Assembly: GCF_026342405.1 (NCBI RefSeq)
Contig: NZ_JAPEMU010000001.1
Span: forward strand, 9,176,001-9,240,000
Reading direction: 5' to 3'
DNA: 64,000 nt
Source of the DNA: Kitasatospora sp. NBC_00240
GTDB taxonomy: Bacteria; Actinomycetota; Actinomycetes; Streptomycetales; Streptomycetaceae
The notes beneath the pieces were generated by a model. It was not told the DNA's origin and did no database searches. It was given only the letters and a program-made list of their open reading frames with translations. Within the stretch, counting starts at the first letter, position 1; each line of letters opens with the position of its first letter. Positions 57,946-64,000 of this stretch are shown piece after piece. The position numbers and the translations under genes are program-made.

Positions 57946-58476
57946 GTGCAGGTCGACGAGAGGTTCGAGCTTCTGGGGATCTACCTCAACGATCATTTGA
58001 TGGGGGCTTTCGGCGGAACGGAGTTGGCCCGCAGGATCGCCGCCGAACATCGGGACGGCGAGCTGCGGCGTCTGGCGGCCGACATCGCCGAGGACCGTGA
58101 CGATCTGCTGCGCCTGATGCGTGAGCTGGGCGTCCCGGTACGCCGCTACCGACAGTGGCTCGGTGTCGCGGGCGAGCGGCTGGGCCGGGTCAAGTTGAAC
58201 GGGCGCCTGTTCCGCCGGTCTCCGCTCAGCGACCTGTTGGAGCTGGAAGCCATGCGAGCCGGCGTCGAGGGCAAGACCGCCCTGTGGCGGGCCCTGCGGC
58301 CTCTCGCAGCCGACGGTGGGCCGCTCGACGCGGCCGAGCTGGACCGCCTCGCAGGCCGGGCCCGGGCTCAGGCCGAGGCTCTGGAGGTCCACCATGCCTC
58401 CGTGAGTGCCGGGCTCTTCCCGCCGGGCGCCGTCCGCGCGGTCCGGGCCGGGCACCTGGGCTCCGTGCGCCACTGA
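57946..58476 (+). CDS. Conserved helical protein, unknown function
   Basis: 176 residues from GTG 57946 (GAAGGAGG 8 bases upstream): VQVDERFELLGIYLNDHLMG, AFGGTELARRIAAEHRDGEL, DRDDLLRLMRELGVPVRRYR, LNGRLFRRSPLSDLLELEAM. An all-helical, four-helix-bundle-like protein of a type recurrent in streptomycetes, often near hemerythrin, DUF4235 and PRC-barrel genes, as here. No metal ligands are obvious (single H at HLMG and AEH). Possibly stress-related by context; function unknown. Confidence 0.65.
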   Translation: MQVDERFELLGIYLNDHLMGAFGGTELARRIAAEHRDGELRRLAADIAEDRDDLLRLMRELGVPVRRYRQWLGVAGERLGRVKLNGRLFRRSPLSDLLELEAMRAGVEGKTALWRALRPLAADGGPLDAAELDRLAGRARAQAEALEVHHASVSAGLFPPGAVRAVRAGHLGSVRH

Positions 58477-58623
58477 GCCGGCCCGCGACCCGCCTCCAAG
58501 CTGTCCGGCGCACGTTGCGTCCCGCCGAGCCGCGGTCCCACGCGAAAGGGCGCCGAGGGCGGCGTTGTGCGGCTGCACCGGTGCGGGCGGGCTCGGGATG
58601 GTCGCTCGGCTTGGTCGGATGCC

Positions 58624-58659
58624 CGAAGGGTCGCGGCCGGGTACGGTCGCGACCCTTCG
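58624..58659. terminator. Bidirectional intrinsic terminator
   Basis: Perfect 12-bp arms CGAAGGGTCGCG / CGCGACCCTTCG with a 12-nt loop, between convergent genes ending at 58476 and 58734. Confidence 0.8.
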
Positions 58660-58733
58660 AGCGGCCTGGCGGTGGCGGGGTCGGCGGGCCGCGACCAAGC
58701 GGAGCAGGACGCGGAGCGGAATCCGCGGCGCCT

Positions 58734-59063
58734 TCAGTGGCGTCGGGCGAACAGGCCGCGCAGGAGGGCTGCCGTGAGGACGGTCGCGGCGGCGGCCATC
58801 AGCAGCGGCGTGCGATTGGTGCGGGCCACGCCCACCGCGCGGGCGGCCTGCGAGCGCACCTGCGGCGAGGTGTGCTCGGCGGCGAGGTGCCCGGCGTGCG
58901 CCGCCGTCCCTCGGGCCCGGTCCGCCAGGTGTCCGGCGCGGTCCAGGACCTCCTGCGGGGCGTGGTCCCGCACGGTGTGGACGGTGTGGGCGACCGTGTC
59001 TCGTACCGCTGTGGCGGCGCTCGCGACGGCCCCCTGTGCCTGGTTCTTCACGGCTGTCCCCAT
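58734..59063 (-). CDS. Small helical protein with C-terminal membrane segment
   Basis: 109 residues: MGTAVKNQAQGAVASAATAV, RDTVAHTVHTVRDHAPQEVL, DRAGHLADRARGTAAHAGHL, a membrane segment (~88-105, TPLLMAAAATVLTAALL) and a basic tail FARRH. The amphipathic Ala-rich helix region resembles late-embryogenesis/DUF3618-like stress proteins of actinomycetes, but I cannot assign a family firmly. The ATG at 59063 is the most likely start. Confidence 0.6.
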   Translation of the reverse strand: MGTAVKNQAQGAVASAATAVRDTVAHTVHTVRDHAPQEVLDRAGHLADRARGTAAHAGHLAAEHTSPQVRSQAARAVGVARTNRTPLLMAAAATVLTAALLRGLFARRH

Positions 59064-59204
59064 TCGTCGGGCGGGCCGGGAGCGTGCTCCCGGCGGTTGA
59101 GTTCTCCGTGCTGCGGCGGCTACCCCGAGCGGCGCCGCGCATGCGTCAGGGTTCTTGTGCGGGACGGGCACGGGGTGTCCGCCTCCGGCGCGTCACGGTG
59201 CAGA

Positions 59205-59536
59205 ACCGTGCTGCCGGACGCGCGGGGTTCGCCGGCACGACATCGCCGCTGATCCGCTCCCGGAGCCGGGGACATTCGACTTGGTGCCCGCCCGGCTCGC
59301 CGGTCCATGTGCCCGACCGGGAGCGGGCGTTGGCCATGATGGCGGCAGCGCCACGGCCCGGCGGGCGGCTGTTGGTCGAGGACGCTGACACCGCTCTGCA
59401 GCCGCTGGCACGCCTGGACGACAGCGGTCCCGCGCAGCGGCGGGCCAACCGGCTGCGCGAGGCGGTCCGGGAGCTGCTGACGCGCCTCGGGGCGGAACTT
59501 CGCCACGCGCTCCGGCGACACCGCCCGGGCGGCTGA
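59205..59536 (+). pseudogene. Fragment of a class I SAM methyltransferase
   Basis: DIAADPLPEPGTFDLVPARL is followed, after a frame change at about 59300, by VHVPDRERALAMMAAAPRPG, GRLLVEDADTALQPLA and AQRRANRLREAVRELLTRLG. DPLPxxxFDLVHARLVLxHV and LxPGGRLLVEDAD are motifs post I, II and III of SAM-dependent methyltransferases. The glycine-rich motif I and the C-terminal end are missing, and there is at least one frameshift. Confidence 0.65.
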
Positions 59537-59579
59537 GGTGATCCCGGGTCCGGACGGCGTGCGGGGGTAGCCTGCCGGT

Positions 59580-60947
59580 ATGCGACATCATGATCTTGTC
59601 GTCCTGGGAGCCGGCTCCGGAAACGCGGTGATCGACGAGCGCTTCGCCGGCCTGGACGTCGCCGTCGTCAACGAGGGGCCCTTCGGCGGGACCTGCCTGA
59701 ACCGGGGCTGCATTCCCAGCAAGATGCTCGCCCACACCGCGGAGGTCGCGGACACCGTGCGCGAGGCGGGCCGCTTCGACGTGGACGCCACCCTGGACGG
59801 CGTGCGCTGGACGGCGGTGCGCGACCGGGTCTTCGGGCGGCTCGACCAGGAGGCGGCCGACGGCGAGCGGGCCCGGCGCCGCTCCGGTCATGTCACCGTC
59901 CATCGCGGCCGGGCCCGCTTCACCGGGGAGCGCACGCTGGTGGTGGAGGGCGACGGGGGCGAGGTCCGGTTCAGCGCGGGGCAGGTCGTGGTGGCGGTCG
60001 GCAGCCGTCCCGTCGTCCCGCCGCCGGTGCGCGACAGCGGTCTGCCGTACGAGACCTCCGACACCGTGATGCGGCTGCCCGCCCCGCCCCGGCACCTGGC
60101 CGTGCTCGGCGGCGGGTACATCGCCGCCGAACTGGCCCAGGTCTTCCACTCGGCCGGCAGCCGGATCACGGTCGTCGAGAAGGAGGAGACGCTGCTCTCC
60201 GCCCAGGACGAGGCGGTGTCCGCGGCGTACACCCGCATCGCCCGCTCCCGCTTCGACGTCCGCACCGGAGTCGCGCTCAACCGGCTCGAAGGGGAGCCGG
60301 GGCGCCTGCGCCTGCTCCTGGACGACGGCTCCGTGGTCGAGGCCGACACCCTGCTCGTCGCGGTGGGCCGCACCCCCAACAGCGACACCCTCGACGCCGA
60401 CCGGGCCGGCATCGCCCTGCACGACGACGGGCGCATCGTCGTGGACAGCCGGCAACGGACCACCGCGCCGGGCGTCTTCGCGCTCGGCGACGTGTGCACC
60501 CCCGTGCCGCTCAAGCACGTGGCGAACCGGGAGGCGCAGGTGGTCGCGCACAACCTGCTGCACCCCGGCGACCTGACCGCCACCAGCTACGAGGCCGTCC
60601 CCGCCGCGGTCTTCACCCGCCCGCAGATCGCCCAGGTCGGCCGTACCGAGCGGGAATGCCGGGACGAGGGGTTGAGCTACCGGACCGCCACCCGCCGGTA
60701 CGCGGACGTCGCCTACGGATGGGCGCTGGAGGACACCACCGGTTTCTGCAAGGTGATCGCCGACCCGGGCACCCGCCGCCTGCTGGGCGCGCACATCCTC
60801 GGCCCGCAGGCGTCCACCCTGATCCAGCCGCTGGTCCTCGCGATGAGCCTGGGCATCGACGCGCCCACCCTGGCCGGGAGCCCGTACTGGATCCATCCCG
60901 CCCTGACCGAGGTGGTGGCCAACGCTCTGCTCGACCTGGACCTCTGA
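59580..60947 (+). CDS. mtr: Mycothione reductase
   Basis: 455 residues, the usual length. A flavoprotein disulfide reductase that regenerates mycothiol from mycothione with NADPH. FAD loop LVVLGAGSGNAVID, redox cysteines in PFGGTCLNRGCIPSKMLAHT (C-x4-C), NADPH fold LAVLGGGYIAAELAQVFHSA, second FAD motif FALGDVCTPVPLKHVANREA, and dimer-interface SPYWIHPALTEVVANALLDL carrying the His-Glu pair. GCIPSKMLA and YWIHPALTEVV distinguish it from lipoamide dehydrogenase. The start is set by family length. It appears monocistronic; a short repeat follows. Confidence 0.9.
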   Translation: MRHHDLVVLGAGSGNAVIDERFAGLDVAVVNEGPFGGTCLNRGCIPSKMLAHTAEVADTVREAGRFDVDATLDGVRWTAVRDRVFGRLDQEAADGERARRRSGHVTVHRGRARFTGERTLVVEGDGGEVRFSAGQVVVAVGSRPVVPPPVRDSGLPYETSDTVMRLPAPPRHLAVLGGGYIAAELAQVFHSAGSRITVVEKEETLLSAQDEAVSAAYTRIARSRFDVRTGVALNRLEGEPGRLRLLLDDGSVVEADTLLVAVGRTPNSDTLDADRAGIALHDDGRIVVDSRQRTTAPGVFALGDVCTPVPLKHVANREAQVVAHNLLHPGDLTATSYEAVPAAVFTRPQIAQVGRTERECRDEGLSYRTATRRYADVAYGWALEDTTGFCKVIADPGTRRLLGAHILGPQASTLIQPLVLAMSLGIDAPTLAGSPYWIHPALTEVVANALLDLDL

Positions 60948-60950
60948 CGC

Positions 60951-61008
60951 CCGACCTCTGATCTCCGACCTCTGACCCGCGACCTCTGATCCCCGACCTC
61001 TGATCCCC
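60951..61008. repeat. Short tandem repeat downstream of mycothione reductase
   Basis: Four imperfect copies of CCGACCTCTGATC (15-16 bp period: ...CTGATCT, ...CTGACCCG, ...CTGATCC, ...CTGATCC). The first copy resembles the gene's own 3' end (GACCTGGACCTCTGACG), so it may have arisen by slippage from it. Confidence 0.75.
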
Positions 61009-61115
61009 GGGAGTGGCCGGGCCCGCGGGCCGGGGGAGCGGCCGCCGCGCAGTTCGACGTCCGCCGGCGTCGGGCGAGCGCGATTGCGCTGCTCCGGCCC
61101 GGGTACGCGCGGAGT

Positions 61116-62654
61116 ATGGGGACAGTTCATCAGGAAGTCGAGCGGAAGTACGACGGTCGGCCCAGGCGACTGCAGGCGTTGACGGTGCTCCCGGAGATCA
61201 GCGAGATCACCGAGCAGGAGACGGAGGACCTGGACGCGGTCTACTACGACACCCCGGATCTGCGGCTCCTGGCGTCAGGCTGCACACTGCGACGGCGTAC
61301 CGGCGGCCACGACGCGGGCTGGCACCTGAAGGTCCCGTGCGACGACGGTGGGCGGACCGAGTTCGCCCTGCCGCCGGACGCCGGGGCCGGCGACGGCCCG
61401 CCCGAGGAATTCACCCTCCGAACCCGCGCCACGTCGCGGGGTGCGAGGCTCCACCCGGTGGCCCGTCTGCACACCCGGCGGGCCCGGGCGCTGCTGGTGG
61501 ACGCGGACGGCCGGCCCCTGGCGGAACTCGCGCACGACGAGGTGTCCGCGCAGGTGCTCGACGCCGTCCCGGGCGGGCAGGGCCGTGCGCAGGAGCAGGA
61601 GCAGGCCGGTCCGGACGCCGGGGCCGCCGTGTGGACCGAGACCGAGGTGGAACTCGTGCGAGGTCCGCGCGATCTCCTCGACGCCGTGGACCAGGTGCTG
61701 CGGGACCAGGGACTCCGCCCGGCGGCGACGTCCACCAAGCTCGGCCGGCTTCTCGCCGACCGCCTGCCGCCGGGTCCGCGGCGGGCCGTACCTGCGGCTG
61801 GGTCCGTCGGCGAGGCACTGACCGCCTACCTGCGGGCACAGACGGCCCGCATCCGCGCACTGGACCCGGCCGTCCGCCTCGACGAACCCGACTCGGTGCA
61901 CCGGATGCGGGTCGCCGTCCGACGGCTGCGCAGCGCCCTCACCGCCCACCACCGGCTCCTCGAACGCTCGGCCGTGGAGGACCTGGCGGAGGAACTTCGC
62001 TGGCTCGGCCACGTCCTGGGGGAGGCCCGCGACGCCGAGGTGCTGGGCGACCACCTGACCACCCAGGCCGACGCCCTGCCGCCCGAGGCCCGGCCCGACC
62101 GGGTCGCCGCCCGCATCGAAGCGTGGTTCGGCGAACGGTACGCCGAGGCCCACCGCAAGGCCGTCCGCAGCATGGACAGCCGCCGCTACTACGCCGTCCT
62201 GGACGCCCTGGCCGAGATCGACACGGCGCCGCCCCTGCGGGGGAAGGCCGGCCGGGGCCGCGCGGAAGTGCGCCGGGCGCTGCGGCGGGAGAAGCGGCGT
62301 ACCGGGCGGCGGCTGGGCCGGGCCCTGGAGCGGCCGCCGGGGGACGAGCGGGACCAGGCCCTGCACCGTGCCCGCAAGGCTGCCAAGCGGGCCCGCTACA
62401 CCGCGGAGAGCGTGGCACCGCTCGCCGGCTCGGCGGGCCGTCACTACGGCAAGCGGATGAAGAAGATCCAGAAGGCGCTCGGGGCGTACCAGGACGGCGT
62501 TGTCGCCGAGAAGGAGATGCTGCCGCTGGGCGCGGCGGCGGGCGGCACCGAGGGAGCGTTCGGGCTCGGCATGCTCTGCGCGATGCAGCGGCAGGGAGCC
62601 GGCGCCCACCTCGACCAGGCGCGGCACCACTGGGACCGCCTCGACCGCGCGTAG
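61116..62654 (+). CDS. CYTH-CHAD domain protein
   Basis: 512 residues. N-terminal CYTH domain (~1-205) begins with the EVERKY signature (ExExK), followed by DLDAVYYDTPDLRLLASGCT, LRRRTGGHDAGWHLKVP and TETEVELV. C-terminal CHAD domain (~230-510) has SVHRMRVAVRRLRSALTAHH, LRWLGHVLGEARDAEVLGDH and LHRARKAAKRARYTAESVAP, the conserved His-containing helices. CYTH domains hydrolyse or bind triphosphates, and CHAD binds polyphosphate granules, so a role in polyphosphate metabolism is expected. Followed by a perfect terminator stem. Confidence 0.92.
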   Translation: MGTVHQEVERKYDGRPRRLQALTVLPEISEITEQETEDLDAVYYDTPDLRLLASGCTLRRRTGGHDAGWHLKVPCDDGGRTEFALPPDAGAGDGPPEEFTLRTRATSRGARLHPVARLHTRRARALLVDADGRPLAELAHDEVSAQVLDAVPGGQGRAQEQEQAGPDAGAAVWTETEVELVRGPRDLLDAVDQVLRDQGLRPAATSTKLGRLLADRLPPGPRRAVPAAGSVGEALTAYLRAQTARIRALDPAVRLDEPDSVHRMRVAVRRLRSALTAHHRLLERSAVEDLAEELRWLGHVLGEARDAEVLGDHLTTQADALPPEARPDRVAARIEAWFGERYAEAHRKAVRSMDSRRYYAVLDALAEIDTAPPLRGKAGRGRAEVRRALRREKRRTGRRLGRALERPPGDERDQALHRARKAAKRARYTAESVAPLAGSAGRHYGKRMKKIQKALGAYQDGVVAEKEMLPLGAAAGGTEGAFGLGMLCAMQRQGAGAHLDQARHHWDRLDRA

Positions 62655-62711
62655 TACCGGACCCCGCCGGGTTGGCTCCCGAGAAGGTCGCCGGGGTCGG
62701 TGGTCCCTGCA

Positions 62712-62743
62712 GGGCGTCGCACCCCGGGCCGGGTGCGACGCCC
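62712..62743. terminator. Intrinsic terminator after CYTH-CHAD gene
   Basis: Perfect 13-bp arms GGGCGTCGCACCC / GGGTGCGACGCCC with a 6-nt loop. Confidence 0.85.
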
Positions 62744-62744
62744 G

Positions 62745-63120
62745 TGGAGGGTTCGGTGCAGGATGCTGACCGCGCGGGCGATGACGAGCAGTGAGGTGAG
62801 CAGGGCCGCGATGCTCTCGATGCTCATGAGGAGTTTGGCGCGGGTGGAGAGCGGCACGGTGTCGGTGGGGCTGAAGGCGGTGGAGTTGGTCACCGAGACG
62901 TAGAGGTAGTCCGGGAGGGTGGGTACCCAGTCGGAGGATCCGGAGGCGCCGTCGGCGACTTCCTGGACGGCGTCGTCGTTCTCGTCCTGGGAGAAGCGGA
63001 AGTCGGCCAGGGGTAGTTCGGCGCGGGGAGCCTGGGTTCGGGCGACGGGGCCGCCTCGGTCGAGTTCCCAGTAGGCGAGGCCGAAGACCTTTCGGGGCCG
63101 ACGGAAATCCTCCTGTTCAT
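62745..63120 (-). pseudogene. Remnant of a two-TM ion-channel-like membrane protein
   Basis: The minus strand encodes FRRPRKVFGLAYWELDRGGP, DFRFSQDENDDAVQEV, WVPTLPDYLYVSVTNSTAFS, PTDTVPLSTRAKLLMSIESI and a membrane helix AALLTSLLVIARAVSIL. DYLYVSVTNSTAFSPTDTxPLSxRAKxLM is the pore-like C-terminal half of a conserved actinomycete membrane protein with an ion-channel-type fold. The N-terminal membrane helices are absent and the frame has no natural stop (it runs on across the CHAD gene), so it is truncated at both ends. Confidence 0.65.
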
Positions 63121-63205
63121 CCGTCGCATGCGGGGTAGGCGCGCATCCACCGGGCCGTGGGTACTGGACCCGGCCCGCAGTCGTCGGAGTCGAAGGAGAG
63201 ACCTC

Positions 63206-63679
63206 ATGGACGCGATCGTGCTGCTCAAGGACGACCACAGGACGGTGGAGAAGCTGTTCAAGGAGTTCGAGAAGTCCGGTGACAGGGCGTACAAGCAGAA
63301 GCGGGACATCGCCGACAAGGTGGTCCAGGAACTCACGGTCCACACCTGGATCGAAGAGAAGATCTTCTACCCGGCGGCCCGGGCGGCCGTCCCGGAGACC
63401 GGCGACCACGTGCTGGAGAGCGTGGAGGAGCACCACGTAGTGCTCTGGATGCTGTCCGAACTCGCCGGCCTGGACCCGCAGGACGAGCGGTTCGACGCCA
63501 AGATGACCGTGCTGATCGAGAACGTGCGCCATCACGTCGAGGAGGAGGAGAAGGAGTGGTTCCCCGAGGTCCGCAAGGCCATGGGCCGAAACCGCCTCAC
63601 CGAGCTCGGCGAACAGATGCGGACAGCGAGGACCGACGCGCCGCGCGACCCGCTCAAGGTCCCCAGCGCCCAGGACTGA
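63206..63679 (+). CDS. Hemerythrin-like (HHE) domain protein
   Basis: 157 residues from ATG 63206 (GAAGGAGAG 7 bases upstream). Non-heme di-iron hemerythrin fold: IVLLKDDHRTVEKLFKEFEK (first His), VHTWIEEKIFYPAARAAVPE (H...E), VEEHHVVLWMLSELAGL (H...), and VRHHVEEEEKEWFPEVRKAM (HxxxxE); ligand histidines and glutamates are in place. It probably senses or binds oxygen/NO or guards against oxidative stress. The next open frame continues in the same phase right after its stop codon. Confidence 0.88.
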   Translation: MDAIVLLKDDHRTVEKLFKEFEKSGDRAYKQKRDIADKVVQELTVHTWIEEKIFYPAARAAVPETGDHVLESVEEHHVVLWMLSELAGLDPQDERFDAKMTVLIENVRHHVEEEEKEWFPEVRKAMGRNRLTELGEQMRTARTDAPRDPLKVPSAQD

Positions 63680-63943
63680 CGGATACCCCCGAAGCGCCCG
63701 GACGGCCGGACGGAGTACCTGGTGGTCGACACCGGGCCGTGGATCTTCGGCAAGCACGTCCTGCTGCCGGCCGGCACGGTCGTACGGGTCGACCGGGGAG
63801 ACCGGAAGGTCTTCGTCGACCGCACCGAGGACGAGATCAGGAACAGTCCCGAGTACGACATCGACAAGCACGACCCGACCGACAGCGTCTACCGGGACGC
63901 CTACGTGAGTTACTACGGCCCGTACTACGGCGGGCCGATCTGA
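63680..63943 (+). pseudogene. 5'-truncated PRC-barrel protein
   Basis: The frame reads GRTEYLVVDTGPWIFGKHVL, LPAGTVVRVDRGDRKVFVDR, TEDEIRNSPEYDIDKHDPTD and a Tyr-rich end (SYYGPYYGG). EYLVVDTGPWIFGxxVLLPAG is a standard PRC-barrel half, but the first ~40 residues (barrel start and Met) are missing. Upstream, the frame is continuous with, and in phase with, the hemerythrin stop TGA at 63677-63679. A GTG at 63722 is the only start inside. Confidence 0.65.
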
Positions 63944-63971
63944 CCGGACCTGACCTGACCTGCGAACGCCC

Positions 63972-64000
63972 ACGGGCCGCCACGACGCGTGGCGGCCCGT
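63972..64000. terminator. Intrinsic terminator at window end
   Basis: Perfect 13-bp arms ACGGGCCGCCACG / CGTGGCGGCCCGT with a 3-nt loop. Confidence 0.8.

Noticed and set aside
60951..61008. Downstream repeat as a terminator
   Set aside because: Copies are direct, not inverted, so no stem forms.
59193..61130. 645-codon antisense frame over mycothione reductase
   Set aside because: Shadow frame; no conserved motif and the sense gene is unmistakable.
1..64000. CRISPR arrays, tRNA/rRNA genes, intact insertion sequences or prophage
   Set aside because: No regularly spaced repeats, tRNA cloverleafs, rRNA segments, terminal inverted repeats with intact transposase, or phage structural genes were recognisable.

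Overview
The window is chromosomal DNA of a Streptomycetaceae actinomycete (Streptomyces or Kitasatospora). The evidence is very high GC with strong third-position G/C bias, frequent GTG starts and ATGA/GTGA stop-start overlaps, Tat and lipoprotein signals on secreted enzymes, a mycothione reductase, and family matches typical of this group. I see no rRNA, tRNA, CRISPR array, intact insertion sequence or phage block.

Layout. 0-9 kb: a ComB-like protein, a decayed MDR oxidoreductase, a secreted GH64-CBM6 beta-1,3-glucanase, a DUF6204 protein, an APC permease with a small membrane partner, and a heme-degrading-domain/Gfo-Idh-MocA pair divergent from a ROK regulator. 9-17 kb: an NlpC/P60 endopeptidase, a beta-helix membrane protein, a roadblock-like/ArsR pair, a zinc-ribbon protein, a lactate-oxidase-like flavoenzyme and deletion scars of a metallo-beta-lactamase-fold gene with its TetR neighbour. 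17-26 kb: a lipoprotein hydrolase, an ECF sigma factor fused to a GH128 glycosidase with a duplicated promoter, small proteins, DUF305, discoidin-DUF1996, APH(3')-like and nucleotidyltransferase genes. 26-33 kb: a membrane-bound HTH regulator, an IS5-type remnant and a tightly coupled four-gene cell-surface operon that includes a deaminase-like ectodomain protein. 33-42 kb: an ankyrin/HEAT protein, TetX-like monooxygenase/TetR, a two-component system with two small exported proteins, GtrA and ATP-grasp genes. 42-50 kb: a CPCC-barstar fusion, a broken LysR gene, a ferulate-type hydratase/CoA-ligase pair (ligase frameshifted), an SDR, a three-repeat lectin-like protein and MerR/aldo-keto reductase. 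50-64 kb: a decayed MalE/LacI locus, a histone-like winged-helix protein, an RsbQ/RsbP stress module, many small conserved proteins and gene fragments, mycothione reductase, CYTH-CHAD and hemerythrin.

Co-working sets visible from coupling or shared sites are: GH64 and DUF1996 (same GAGAGCGCTCTC palindrome); RsbQ-RsbP; MerR-AKR; hydratase-ligase; TetR-TetX with tandem operators; response regulator-kinase; and the four-gene surface operon. About eighteen truncated or frameshifted genes make this an actively decaying, accessory-type region. The most unusual items are the ECF-GH128 locus with its copied promoter driving a 13-codon leader plus small gene, the deaminase-like surface operon, and the perfect inverted repeat that loops out the start of the membrane HTH regulator. 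All calls are by eye from sequence motifs; no database search was run.
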